A program made the position numbers and the translations under genes. Shown one piece after another: positions 1 to 6,696 of a stretch of DNA of 12,613 nucleotides (position 1 is the stretch's first letter; the number at the start of each line of letters is the position of its first letter). The notes beneath the pieces are model-generated. The model did not search any database, had not been told where the DNA came from, and saw only the letters and a list, made by a program, of their open reading frames with translations. The DNA comes from an uncultured Prevotella sp. (GTDB taxonomy: Bacteria; Bacteroidota; Bacteroidia; Bacteroidales; Bacteroidaceae): the NCBI GenBank assembly GCA_900550635.1, contig URSZ01000066.1:1-12613 (forward strand), written 5' to 3'.

Positions 1-4
1 GGGA

Positions 5-67
5 AAAATATGTCTGAGATATTTTAAAATACAAGGCACATATTTCAAAATATGTGCCTTGTATTTT
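5..67. repeat. Array 1 of the 21-bp triple repeat
   Basis: Three directly abutting 21-base units occupy 5-25, 26-46 and 47-67. Unit 1 begins AAAATATGTCTGAG and ends ATATTTT. Unit 2 begins AAAATACAAGGCACAT. Unit 3 begins AAAATATGTGCCTTG and is the reverse complement of unit 2 over 20 bases. The array lies about 150 bases beyond the stop of the minus-strand NUDIX gene; the gene to its left is outside the window. The same unit types recur at 2488-2550, 6697-6759 and 10465-10527. The function is unknown. Confidence 0.93.
26..67. terminator. 20-bp perfect hairpin in array 1
   Basis: Bases 26-45 and 48-67 are perfect reverse complements over 20 bp with only CA between them. The stem foot is A-rich on the left and T-rich on the right, running to TTTTTT on the plus strand, so it could end transcripts from either side. 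The pairing is seen directly; the terminator role is an inference. Confidence 0.5.
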
Positions 68-216
68 TTCTTTTCTCTGAGAGGGGGTAAATACAGTGCC
101 CGAAAAAGTGAAAAGTAAACGCGGACATTTGCGTACATCCGCCGGCCGTCGGCAGAGCTTGCGGGTGCGGCTGCCTATTGTCGGGATGATACTGTTTTCC
201 TTGGTTTCATCGTGGC

Positions 217-798
217 TTATTCTGCCGACCGGGGTGCGTTTTTCCCGATTTTACCGTAAAAATACTTGTACAGGGGCGCAATCATGAGCGCCTGTTTTAT
301 TTCGTCCTTTTCAAGGAGTTCGAGCACCTGCTGCTCGTCTAACAGGTGGACGGTTATGTCTTCGGTGGCTTCGAGGTGTTGTGTGGAAATCTGCGTAACT
401 CCCTCGGCCAGGTAGCAGTACGTGCTATTGTTCATGGCACCCGGGTTTGGCGCGGCTTTCATGAGCAGCGACCATTGGCCGCCGCCGTATCCCGTTTCCT
501 CCCAAAGCTCGCGGCGCGCGGCTTCGAGTGGCGACTTGTCGGACGGGTCGACAACTCCGGCGCACAGTTCGAGGCACATGCGGCGAATGCCGTGGCGGTA
601 TTGCCTTACGAGCACGAACTTGCCTTCTTCGGTTATGGCTATCACGTTTATCCAGTCGGGATATTCAAGAACGTAGTATTCATCGTTCACTACCCCTGTA
701 GGCAACTGCACCTTGTCTACCCGCGCGGTGAGCCAGGGGCGTTTTATCACGTATTTGCTTTCCAGCACTTTCCATTGCCTGTCGTTTTTCTCCTCCAT
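217..798 (-). CDS. NUDIX hydrolase, ADP-ribose pyrophosphatase-like
   Basis: This 193-residue protein is a NUDIX pyrophosphohydrolase, probably cytoplasmic, that would cleave a nucleoside diphosphate linked to another group. It has the features of the ADP-ribose/sugar-nucleotide branch: RQYR at 65-68, LELCAG at 76-81, the NUDIX box at 81-104 ending RELWEETGY, and a following PNPGAMN at 117-123. The box is slightly abnormal. There is one extra residue between the first Gly and the REL core, and the usual early Glu is occupied by Asp87 or Lys88, while the REL.EE metal-binding core is intact. The length fits the family. The ATG at 796-798 gives a normal NUDIX N-terminus. The gene is divergent from hisS with 124 bases between the starts, and no TAnnTTTG box is visible upstream on its strand. 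The exact substrate cannot be told from sequence. Confidence 0.9.
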   Translation of the reverse strand: MEEKNDRQWKVLESKYVIKRPWLTARVDKVQLPTGVVNDEYYVLEYPDWINVIAITEEGKFVLVRQYRHGIRRMCLELCAGVVDPSDKSPLEAARRELWEETGYGGGQWSLLMKAAPNPGAMNNSTYCYLAEGVTQISTQHLEATEDITVHLLDEQQVLELLEKDEIKQALMIAPLYKYFYGKIGKNAPRSAE

Positions 799-896
799 AG
801 TGTTGCGGTATAATGACTTTTGTATGGAAAAAACGCTTTTGGCCGGTTTTTATTGCTTTCTTTGCGCCGCAAGGCGGTAAACCCGCGGGAAAAATG

Positions 897-904
897 TATT
901 TTTG
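897..904 (+). promoter_or_regulatory. Bacteroidota -7 box of hisS
   Basis: TATTTTTG matches the TAnnTTTG -7 consensus of Bacteroidota primary-sigma promoters and ends 18 bases before the hisS ATG. No good -33 TTG is visible at the expected spacing. Transcription would start near 911, giving a very short leader. Confidence 0.55.
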
Positions 905-922
905 CCGAGAAAATCATACAAA

Positions 923-2293
923 ATGACAACAAAACCATCGATACCTAAAGGAACACGCGACTTTTCGCCCGAGGAAATGGCGAAACGCAATTATATTTTC
1001 AACACCATACGCGAAGTTTACGAGCTTTACGGCTTCAGGCAGATAGAGACGCCCGCCATGGAAAATCTTTCCACGCTCATGGGAAAGTACGGCGAGGAGG
1101 GCGACAAACTGCTGTTCAAGATTCTGAACTCGGGCGATTTCATGCGCGGCGTTCAGCGTGAGGACATCGACGCGGGCAATCCCGGCCACCTCGCAGCACT
1201 GTTGTGCGAAAAGGGCTTGCGCTACGACCTTACGGTGCCGTTTGCACGTTTCGTGGTGCAGCACCGCGACGAGCTGCAGCTGCCTTTCAAGCGTTACCAG
1301 ATTCAACCCGTGTGGCGTGCCGACCGCCCGCAGAAAGGCCGTTACCGCGAGTTTTACCAGTGCGACGCCGACGTGGTTGGCTCCGACTCGCTCATCAACG
1401 AGGTGGAACTGGTGCAGATTGTCGATACCGTTTTTGCACGTTTCGGCGTAAGGGTGGAGATAAAGGTAAACAACCGCAAGATACTGGCTGCCATAGCCGA
1501 AAAGATAGGAGCGGCCGACAAGATTACCGCCGTTACGGTGGCTATCGACAAGCTCGACAAGATAGGTATCGACGGCGTGCGTAAGGAACTGGCAGCCGAA
1601 GGCATAAGCGACGAAGCCGTGAAGAGCCTTGAACCAATCATTTCGCTGAGCGGCACCAATGCGGAGAAGATTGCCGTAATGCGCCGCGAACTTGCCGCAT
1701 GCGAAACGGGAATAAAGGGGCTCGACGAGGTTGAGTTCGTGCTCGCGTCGCTCGAAAAGTCCGGCACGGCCAACAAAGTGAGCCTCGACCTGTCTCTCGC
1801 GCGCGGGCTGAACTATTACACCGGCTGCATTTTCGAAGTAAAGGCGCTCGATGTCGAGATTGGTTCAATAACGGGCGGCGGACGGTATGACAACCTTACC
1901 GGCATATTTGGCATGCCCGGCCTTAGCGGCGTGGGAATATCATTCGGTGCCGACAGGATTTACGACGTTCTTAACGCGCTCGACCTTTACCCCAAGGAAA
2001 CCCGCACGGCAACGCAGCTGCTGTTTGTAAATTTCGGCGAAGCCGAGGCTGCAAGGTGCATGGAACTGGCTGCCATGGCGCGCCGGGCCGGAATACGCAC
2101 CGAGGTGTACCCCGACGCGGTGAAGATGAAGAAACAGATGAGTTACGCTTCGTCGCGCAACATACCTTTCGTAGCGCTAATAGGCGACGAGGAACTGGCC
2201 GGCGGCACCGTTACGCTCAAGAACATGGAGACAAGGGAACAGGCCACACTGTCGCCCGACGATATGATAAAAGCAGTGAACAGTCCCGCCTGA
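923..2293 (+). CDS. hisS: Histidyl-tRNA synthetase
   Basis: HisS is a class II aminoacyl-tRNA synthetase that activates histidine with ATP and transfers it to tRNA-His; it acts as a cytoplasmic homodimer. From the ATG at 923 the protein has 456 residues. Class II motif 2 is at about 132-147 (RADRPQKGRYREFYQ, with Arg140). The histidine-specific HisA signature is at 292-300 (LARGLNYYT), followed by GSITGGGRYDNL and motif 3 at 336-345 (GVGISFGADR). The C-terminal 90 residues fit the anticodon-binding domain. A TTG start at 902 is possible, but the ATG at 923 gives the usual N-terminus (IPKGTRDFSPEE), and a start at 902 would sit inside the promoter -7 box. The gene stands alone on the plus strand, ends with TGA and converges with the unknown secreted-protein gene at 2655. 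Confidence 0.97.
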   Translation: MTTKPSIPKGTRDFSPEEMAKRNYIFNTIREVYELYGFRQIETPAMENLSTLMGKYGEEGDKLLFKILNSGDFMRGVQREDIDAGNPGHLAALLCEKGLRYDLTVPFARFVVQHRDELQLPFKRYQIQPVWRADRPQKGRYREFYQCDADVVGSDSLINEVELVQIVDTVFARFGVRVEIKVNNRKILAAIAEKIGAADKITAVTVAIDKLDKIGIDGVRKELAAEGISDEAVKSLEPIISLSGTNAEKIAVMRRELAACETGIKGLDEVEFVLASLEKSGTANKVSLDLSLARGLNYYTGCIFEVKALDVEIGSITGGGRYDNLTGIFGMPGLSGVGISFGADRIYDVLNALDLYPKETRTATQLLFVNFGEAEAARCMELAAMARRAGIRTEVYPDAVKMKKQMSYASSRNIPFVALIGDEELAGGTVTLKNMETREQATLSPDDMIKAVNSPA

Positions 2294-2311
2294 CGCATAC
2301 GCCGGGAGGGG

Positions 2312-2331
2312 CGCGCCGTTGTAGAGGCGCG
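2312..2331 (+). terminator. GC hairpin just downstream of hisS
   Basis: CGCGCC at 2312-2317 pairs with GGCGCG at 2326-2331 around an 8-base loop, starting 19 bases after the hisS stop. No T-run follows it, so it is a weak terminator candidate. It may instead be part of a degraded palindromic repeat (GTAGAGGCGCGATTAAT at 2321-2337). Confidence 0.3.
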
Positions 2332-2340
2332 ATTAATCCG

Positions 2341-2432
2341 CCCCGGTCGTTACCGTTGCCGACATCGGTACGGTTGCTGTCGTTGCCACCGTTTTTGACG
2401 GTTTTATTACCGTTGAAATTGCCGTTTTCCGG
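2341..2432. repeat. CCGTT-rich low-complexity stretch
   Basis: CCGTT or CGGTT recurs irregularly, and the 9-mer TTACCGTTG occurs twice (2350-2358 and 2407-2415). Read on the minus strand it would encode an Asn/Gly-rich run, typical of low-complexity DNA rather than a gene. No function is apparent. Confidence 0.4.
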
Positions 2433-2487
2433 TGTGGAAAATTGAAAATTGGTTTTCAGTGTGTTTACCCTGCATGGGAGCAAACAA

Positions 2488-2529
2488 AAAATATGTCTGA
2501 CATAATTCAAAATATGTCAGACATATTTT
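2488..2529. terminator. 17-bp perfect hairpin in array 2
   Basis: Bases 2488-2504 pair perfectly with 2513-2529 around the 8-base loop ATTCAAAA. On the minus strand the stem runs out into a T-rich tail (TTTTTTG), good for ending the gene at 2655. On the plus strand it ends in TTTT, possible for hisS. The convergent location suits a bidirectional terminator; this role is inferred. Confidence 0.55.
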
Positions 2530-2550
2530 AAAATACAAGGCACATATTTT
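2488..2550. repeat. Array 2 of the 21-bp triple repeat
   Basis: Three abutting units lie at 2488-2508, 2509-2529 and 2530-2550. Units 1 and 2 contain the odd palindromes TATGTCTGACATA and TATGTCAGACATA and are mutually complementary. Unit 3 begins AAAATACAAGGCACAT and matches unit 2 of array 1 except at its last base. The array lies between the convergent hisS and the secreted-protein gene. Confidence 0.93.
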
Positions 2551-2654
2551 CCGCCCTCCGGAAACCCGTTTGAAAACCGTGCGGAAAATGCGGACAAACA
2601 AGGCATGGACTGTTGCTGCTGTGCCCGGCGGACGCCGCGGCGTGGGGTGGGGGC

Positions 2655-3641
2655 TTATCTGGCGGTTGTTCGCAAAGACAGGTCCTTTATGCTTGCGGCC
2701 GCGCGAAAGGTGCCGGGCACTTCCCAGCCGAAATTCATGCCCGATATTTCGAGGTCGGATAAGTTTGTATCCTTAAAGAATCCTTTTTCTTTCATTTTGT
2801 CAAGACACATGCGTATGTGCGGCAGCAGGTCGGCCTGCAGGCGGTGCCATTTGCCGTCGTGAAAGTCGATGTCGCCCCATAATGGCCGCTGTGGAATATT
2901 GTATATGTAAGTGTTCGTGCCTGCGTCCCATGATATTGTTTCGTGTTCCGTTGTTTGCCTGTAGCGGTAATCGAAAGTCTGTATTCCGAGCCAGATGAAC
3001 TTGTTGCAGTCGGCCGACTGTGGATTGGTGTTCCGCAAAATAAAGTAAAGCGGCGACTGTGCCGTGTGCAGGGCCTCGTTGTATTCGGAGTCGGTCATCA
3101 GTTTTTCGCAATATTCCAGCCTGTAGGCCATGCTGAAGACAATACATGAGCTTTTGCCCGCGTTCGGACGGTTGTCGAAGTCCTGTTCAATCAGCAGGTG
3201 AGGCCATTGCTCGTCGGCGCGGCGCGGGTGGTCGTACTCCGGTTTTGTGTCTATGCCGAGAAAAAGCGTTCCGCCTTTGCTGCGCCTTACGCATTTGGAT
3301 TTGTTGGAATATTCCCCGTTATAAGTCTTTTTCCCCTTGCGGCGCATGCTGCTGTGCCTGTCCTTGCCGTCGGCCAAATCGTAGCGGCTGTGCCATTGTG
3401 CCATGCGCCACGCGGGAGCGGCGGATTTCGGTGTAAAAACGAGCGTGTCGACTATTATGCGCCCGCCGCTGCTGCTGAAATTCGGCGAAAGGAGGGTGAA
3501 TCCGTTCCTGAATGCAGGGTCTTTTATTATCTCGTGCGTATTGTCGGGTACAAGCCCGGCCGGGCGGGCGCAAATGACAGCGGGAACAAGCGCCGCTATA
3601 CATATAAATACGGTTGCCGTAATCTTGACAAAGGCTTTCAT
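2655..3641 (-). CDS. Secreted protein of unknown function
   Basis: I do not recognise this 328-residue protein. The ATG at 3639-3641 is preferred over the upstream in-frame ATG at 3722 because it starts a clean signal peptide. That peptide has Lys2 and Lys6, a hydrophobic core at about 7-21, and likely cleavage after AVICA near residue 25. There is no lipobox Cys, so the product is probably periplasmic or exported. The mature part is rich in Trp, Tyr and Asn. It ends with a region (GKWHRLQADLLP, then GMNFGWEVPGTF and IKDLSL) reminiscent of beta-sandwich, carbohydrate-binding-type proteins; this is only an impression. It lies 90 bases downstream of the ABC ATPase gene on the same strand, so it may be the last gene of that operon, in the slot where the metal permease might be expected. 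A search by structure prediction would be decisive. Confidence 0.8.
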   Translation of the reverse strand: MKAFVKITATVFICIAALVPAVICARPAGLVPDNTHEIIKDPAFRNGFTLLSPNFSSSGGRIIVDTLVFTPKSAAPAWRMAQWHSRYDLADGKDRHSSMRRKGKKTYNGEYSNKSKCVRRSKGGTLFLGIDTKPEYDHPRRADEQWPHLLIEQDFDNRPNAGKSSCIVFSMAYRLEYCEKLMTDSEYNEALHTAQSPLYFILRNTNPQSADCNKFIWLGIQTFDYRYRQTTEHETISWDAGTNTYIYNIPQRPLWGDIDFHDGKWHRLQADLLPHIRMCLDKMKEKGFFKDTNLSDLEISGMNFGWEVPGTFRAAASIKDLSLRTTAR

Positions 3642-3731
3642 GGTTCTTTTGAGCTTGGTGTGCGGAACGCTGCTCCGGTACGCCTTGATTTTGTGCGGCA
3701 TTAAGCGGACGTCAGGCGGCATTAGGGGAAA

Positions 3732-4406
3732 TTACCGGCATGTGCCGTCGGGCAAGCGGTGTTCAAGCACGTGGTCGACGTAAACAGTGCTTTTTGTCTT
3801 TTGCATTATGGCGTCGATGTTGTGGCTTACCATGATTATGGCGCACTTTCGGTTCATATCTTCGAGCACGGAGTATAATCTGTTTTCAAAAAAATTGTCG
3901 ATGTAAGCATCCGGTTCGTCGAGCACCAGAAGCTCAGGGTCGGACACTATTGCCCGCCCCAGCAGTGTGCGTTGCCGTTGCCCGCCGCTCAGTTGCCCTA
4001 TGGGTTTTCCTGCTATTGTGTCGAGGCCGAGCCTTTCTTCAACTTTCAGCGCGCGTTGTTTCTGCTCTTCGGTAAATCCTTGCAACAGCCGCCGTTCGGC
4101 ATTCATGCCCGACATTACCACCTCGTGCACGGTTATCGGGAAGCGGCGGTCGATTTGTGCCTGCTGCGGCATGTAACCTATGCGCAGGTTCTTGCAAGGT
4201 AGTCCGTCGCGGTAATATTCAACGCTTCCTTCGGCGGGGCGCAGCAGTCCCAGTATTACTTTCAGCAGTGTTGTCTTTCCGCCCCCGTTCGGGCCTGTTA
4301 TTCCGAGGAAGTCATTGGCACACACATCAAGGTTTATGCCGGAAATAACTGTTTTCCTGTCGTATCCGGCCGACATTCCCCGTATTTTAAGTATTGTGCC
4401 GTTCAT
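3732..4406 (-). CDS. znuC: Metal (zinc/manganese-type) ABC transporter ATPase
   Basis: This 224-residue cytoplasmic ATPase would drive import of Zn2+ or Mn2+ with a membrane permease and the binding protein encoded just upstream. It has Walker A GPNGGGKTT at 38-46, a Q-loop at 81-82 (MPQQ), the signature LSGGQRQR at 139-146, Walker B LLVLDEPD at 159-166 and the H-loop SHN at 194-196. The GYMPQQAQIDRRFPITVHEVV segment (77-97) is characteristic of the ZnuC/MntB/FimA group. Its ATG overlaps the stop of the binding-protein gene in an ATGA arrangement (4403-4406), suggesting translational coupling. No permease gene follows; the next gene encodes an unrelated secreted protein. The metal cannot be assigned with certainty, so the symbol is by family. 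Confidence 0.88.
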   Translation of the reverse strand: MNGTILKIRGMSAGYDRKTVISGINLDVCANDFLGITGPNGGGKTTLLKVILGLLRPAEGSVEYYRDGLPCKNLRIGYMPQQAQIDRRFPITVHEVVMSGMNAERRLLQGFTEEQKQRALKVEERLGLDTIAGKPIGQLSGGQRQRTLLGRAIVSDPELLVLDEPDAYIDNFFENRLYSVLEDMNRKCAIIMVSHNIDAIMQKTKSTVYVDHVLEHRLPDGTCR

Positions 4407-5239
4407 TTTGCCAGGCTTTTAGCTATAGTAATCATTTCTTCATCCCACTGGTAGGCAAGCGGGTTGATTTCCACGATTTCCGTGCCCGATTCGCGGGCAA
4501 TCTGTTTTATGGTAGTAGAGGGGAATTGTTCCTGTATGAACAGAATCTCCGCCTTTTCGGCACGGCTTTGCGATATTACCGTTTTTATGTGGGCCGGTGA
4601 GGCTTCCTTTCCTCCGGCGCACACAGGCAGCTGCCGCAGCCCGTAGTCTTTTGCGAAATATGTCAGCGCAGGATGGTAAATAACGAAAGTACGGTGCACG
4701 AGGTTGCCCGTAAACGATTGTATTTGCCTGTCAATGCTGTCGATATGTTGGGTGAATTTTTCCGTGCGTTCCTTGTATTCCTCGCTGTTTGCCGAGTCAA
4801 TCCTGCAAAGTGCGGAACAAATGTTTTTTGCTATTATTTCAACGTTTTGTGCCGAAAGCCATACGTGCGGGTCGACTCCGTTCCCGTCGCTGTCTCTGAG
4901 GGTTTTTATGCCATTGGCCAGGTTGAATAAGAGGAAATGGGGATTCTCGTCGGTTATCTGCTTAAGTCGCGTTTTTTCAAAGTCGAGGTATCCTGACGAC
5001 AGGTAAGCCCGGCTGTTCATAAGGTCGAGCATTTGTTGCGCTGTGGGTTCGTAACTCTCGGGGTTGCTTGTGCGGGGCACGAGCGACACTGCCCTGAAGC
5101 GTCCTCCTGATATTTGGTCAATGAAATAACGGTAAGGGTCGATGCTTACCATGAGCACGGGACGCTTATCCTTGATTCCGCTTTCGGAACAACCGGCAAG
5201 CAGCGCGGTTATCATCAGCAATGTTATCAATTTGCGCAT
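4403..5239 (-). CDS. znuA: Metal-binding lipoprotein of a zinc/manganese ABC importer
   Basis: This 278-residue cluster A-I substrate-binding lipoprotein delivers a divalent metal to its ABC importer. The ATG at 5237-5239 is chosen because it begins a lipoprotein signal (MRKLITLLMITALLAGC) with lipobox LAGC and lipidated Cys17. The in-frame start at 5359 would add 40 residues and overlap the yqaA-like gene heavily. Family landmarks are SNPESYEPT at 59-66, DPHVWLS at 123-129, YHPALTYFAKDYGL at 188-201 and EIVEINPLAYQWD at 254-266. His125 and His189 match two of the usual metal ligands. The first ligand position, often His in PHTYEP, is Glu61, and the last, often Asp, appears as Asn259. There is no His-rich loop. 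The gene starts 13 bases after the stop of the yqaA-like gene and overlaps the ATPase gene by 4 bases. Confidence 0.88.
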   Translation of the reverse strand: MRKLITLLMITALLAGCSESGIKDKRPVLMVSIDPYRYFIDQISGGRFRAVSLVPRTSNPESYEPTAQQMLDLMNSRAYLSSGYLDFEKTRLKQITDENPHFLLFNLANGIKTLRDSDGNGVDPHVWLSAQNVEIIAKNICSALCRIDSANSEEYKERTEKFTQHIDSIDRQIQSFTGNLVHRTFVIYHPALTYFAKDYGLRQLPVCAGGKEASPAHIKTVISQSRAEKAEILFIQEQFPSTTIKQIARESGTEIVEINPLAYQWDEEMITIAKSLAK

Positions 5240-5252
5240 AGGATGTAAATAA

Positions 5253-5702
5253 TCATATTTCGGAAACAACAGATACGACGAAAGCATACCGCAGGGCTTT
5301 TCCTGCCACAATGGCGAGTAATGTCCACCAGAAATTGGCGCGCATAAGGCCGAGTGCAACGGTTATCACCTCGCCGAGTACGGGAACCCACGACAACAGT
5401 CCCATGGCCGGCCCGTATTTGCTGACAAACCGTTGGGATTTTTCCAGCCTGTCGGGACGAACGCGCACATATTTCTGTATCAGGTGCATGTTGCCCAGAT
5501 GTCCGAGCCAGTAATTGAAGCAGCTGCCCAATGTATTGCCGAGCGTTCCCCATATCACCAGTTGCAGAGCCGACAATCCGGCTAACTGCAACGCTGCCAT
5601 GACTACTTCGGAACTGAAAGGAAGCACGCTTCCGGCCAGGAATGCCGCAATGAACATTCCTGCGTAGCCGCATTCGGTTAGATATTGTGTAAGATCTCCC
5701 AT
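5253..5702 (-). CDS. YqaA/DedA-like VTT-domain membrane protein
   Basis: This 149-residue inner-membrane protein belongs to the small YqaA branch of the SNARE-associated/VTT (DedA) superfamily, members of which are linked to lipid scrambling and envelope homeostasis. The characteristic re-entrant motif is at 24-32 (GSVLPFSSE), followed by WGTLGNTLGSCFNYWLG at 51-67 and a late Gly/Pro-rich helix (GLLSWVPVLGEVITVALG, 101-118). Hydrophobic segments lie at about 12-38, 43-66, 97-119 and 124-147. The length fits YqaA rather than full-length DedA (about 200 or more). Its start overlaps the end of the upstream membrane-protein gene by 25 bases, and the znuA start follows 13 bases after its stop, so it is almost certainly in one operon with them. 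A link to metal uptake is not implied by the family. Confidence 0.88.
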   Translation of the reverse strand: MGDLTQYLTECGYAGMFIAAFLAGSVLPFSSEVVMAALQLAGLSALQLVIWGTLGNTLGSCFNYWLGHLGNMHLIQKYVRVRPDRLEKSQRFVSKYGPAMGLLSWVPVLGEVITVALGLMRANFWWTLLAIVAGKALRYAFVVSVVSEI

Positions 5703-6640
5703 AAGCCAAAGTTAATACCGGATATGTTGTAGGCGGCAAGCAATCCGATTAATGCTATTGCCGTGTAGAAATATATGTCGCCCGCCTTTCCGCCGGCAAA
5801 AGCCAGGTGGTGCGCTATGAGCGGCGTGCTGTTCAGCACGAACAGGCGGAAAATAGTGTCGAATTCGCCCGGGCATGCCGCGAGCATGGCCGTAATGGCG
5901 AACTCTTCTATCAATATGGTGTAGTAGAGCATTCGCGTGCGTATCTTGTCGTTGAATTTGGTGTACGCAAAGTGAACCATGGCCGAAATTGCCAGTATTG
6001 CCACTGTTGCGAACGACACGAGGCGGTGCTCGTCTATTACTGTATAGTCGGGTTGGGTAAAACGGGTGAGCTGCTCCCAAAAGCCATAAAGCATAGTGCT
6101 TTCACCGGTTAGTATAAGGTATGCCTCGCGCAGCGCAAGGGGCAGGATTATGCCTATTAACGCCGCCATGAATGCGCGCGGCGTGAGGGCGCGCATTTGC
6201 ACAATTGCAGAGAACATGAAGAAGGGAGCGAACAGCAGCATTTTAGGAAAGACCATTGCGCCTATGCTCAGGAACAGGAACACATGGAACATGTATGCCT
6301 GCGGCAGGTGCTTTTGGTAGCACATGAAAAAGACCATCAATGCTGCCGCCCAGCAAACCTCCGGCATGTAGTCGTAGGAAAGCGGATGAAGGAACGTCAG
6401 CGTACCGGCAAGCACCAGGAACGTTGAGGAAACCATTTTCGAACGCACCCTGAGCAGGGCGTTGCGTGTGTTCATCTCGAGGAGGATGTAGGCCACTGTT
6501 ATTGTTACGGCCAGCCCGCCCCACGAATTGAGCGAAGCGGTATTTCCGGAGGCCAGCCACAGGATAATGGCAACCGCAAGCGCCACTATGCTGGTAACGC
6601 TGCTGGTTATTATTCTGTATCGCAGTCCCCGGTCGTCCAT
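5678..6640 (-). CDS. Polytopic membrane protein of unknown function
   Basis: I do not recognise a named family in this 320-residue protein. It is strongly hydrophobic, with about ten likely membrane segments (near 11-30, 41-55, 70-85, 94-108, 116-131, 136-149, 155-172, 207-224, 237-256 and 286-304). There is no signal peptide, nucleotide-binding motif or catalytic signature. Charged loops include TRNALLRVRSK at 58-68 and TKFNDKIRTR at 227-236. The ATG at 6638-6640 is the first in frame. Its last 25 bases overlap the start of the yqaA-like gene, so it is the first gene of the metal-uptake run. No TAnnTTTG box is visible between it and repeat array 3, so its promoter is unclear. The coding call is secure; the function is not. 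Confidence 0.85.
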   Translation of the reverse strand: MDDRGLRYRIITSSVTSIVALAVAIILWLASGNTASLNSWGGLAVTITVAYILLEMNTRNALLRVRSKMVSSTFLVLAGTLTFLHPLSYDYMPEVCWAAALMVFFMCYQKHLPQAYMFHVFLFLSIGAMVFPKMLLFAPFFMFSAIVQMRALTPRAFMAALIGIILPLALREAYLILTGESTMLYGFWEQLTRFTQPDYTVIDEHRLVSFATVAILAISAMVHFAYTKFNDKIRTRMLYYTILIEEFAITAMLAACPGEFDTIFRLFVLNSTPLIAHHLAFAGGKAGDIYFYTAIALIGLLAAYNISGINFGLWEILHNI

Positions 6641-6674
6641 CTGGTACTAAAGAGTGTTTTGTCTGTAAAACCTG

Positions 6675-6695
6675 CCGGGCACATTCAGTGCCCGG
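6675..6695 (-). other. 8-bp perfect hairpin beside array 3
   Basis: CCGGGCAC at 6675-6682 pairs with GTGCCCGG at 6688-6695 around ATTCA. It directly abuts the repeat array and lies 34 bases upstream of the membrane-protein ATG. It would therefore form in the leader of that mRNA or at the end of a long purD transcript. A weak terminator or leader stem is possible; no adequate T-run follows on the minus strand. Confidence 0.4.
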
Positions 6696-6696
6696 A

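Larger units (their letters stand above)
2294..2654. other. 361-base convergent intergenic region
   Basis: This gap lies between the stops of hisS and the minus-strand gene at 2655. It holds, in order, a small GC hairpin (2312-2331), a CCGTT-rich low-complexity stretch (about 2341-2432) and repeat array 2 (2488-2550). Near the right end is a 12-base perfect palindrome, ACGCCGCGGCGT at 2632-2643, with no loop. Open frames across the gap are short and built from the repeats, so I see no credible gene. Confidence 0.8.

Noticed and set aside
5..67. CRISPR array
   Set aside because: The units abut with no unique spacers, number only three per site, and no cas genes are present.
96..287. Plus-strand 63-residue frame starting with GTG, with a GAGGGGG tract upstream and a hydrophobic middle
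   Set aside because: It overlaps the 3' end of the NUDIX gene on the opposite strand by 71 bases, has no recognisable domain, and the tail is clearly antisense to coding sequence. Bacteroidota make little use of Shine-Dalgarno tracts, so the purine run is weak support.
2632..2643. Palindrome ACGCCGCGGCGT as an operator
   Set aside because: It is a perfect 12-base palindrome, but it lies just past a gene stop in very GC-rich sequence and occurs once; chance is a sufficient explanation.
3642..3722. 27-residue N-terminal extension of the secreted protein
   Set aside because: The extension is Lys/Arg-rich and would bury the signal peptide; the ATG at 3639-3641 begins a clean signal sequence.
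5240..5359. 40-residue N-terminal extension of the ZnuA-like protein
   Set aside because: It overlaps the yqaA-like gene by over 100 bases and displaces the lipoprotein signal from the N-terminus; the ATG at 5237-5239 fits a lipoprotein.
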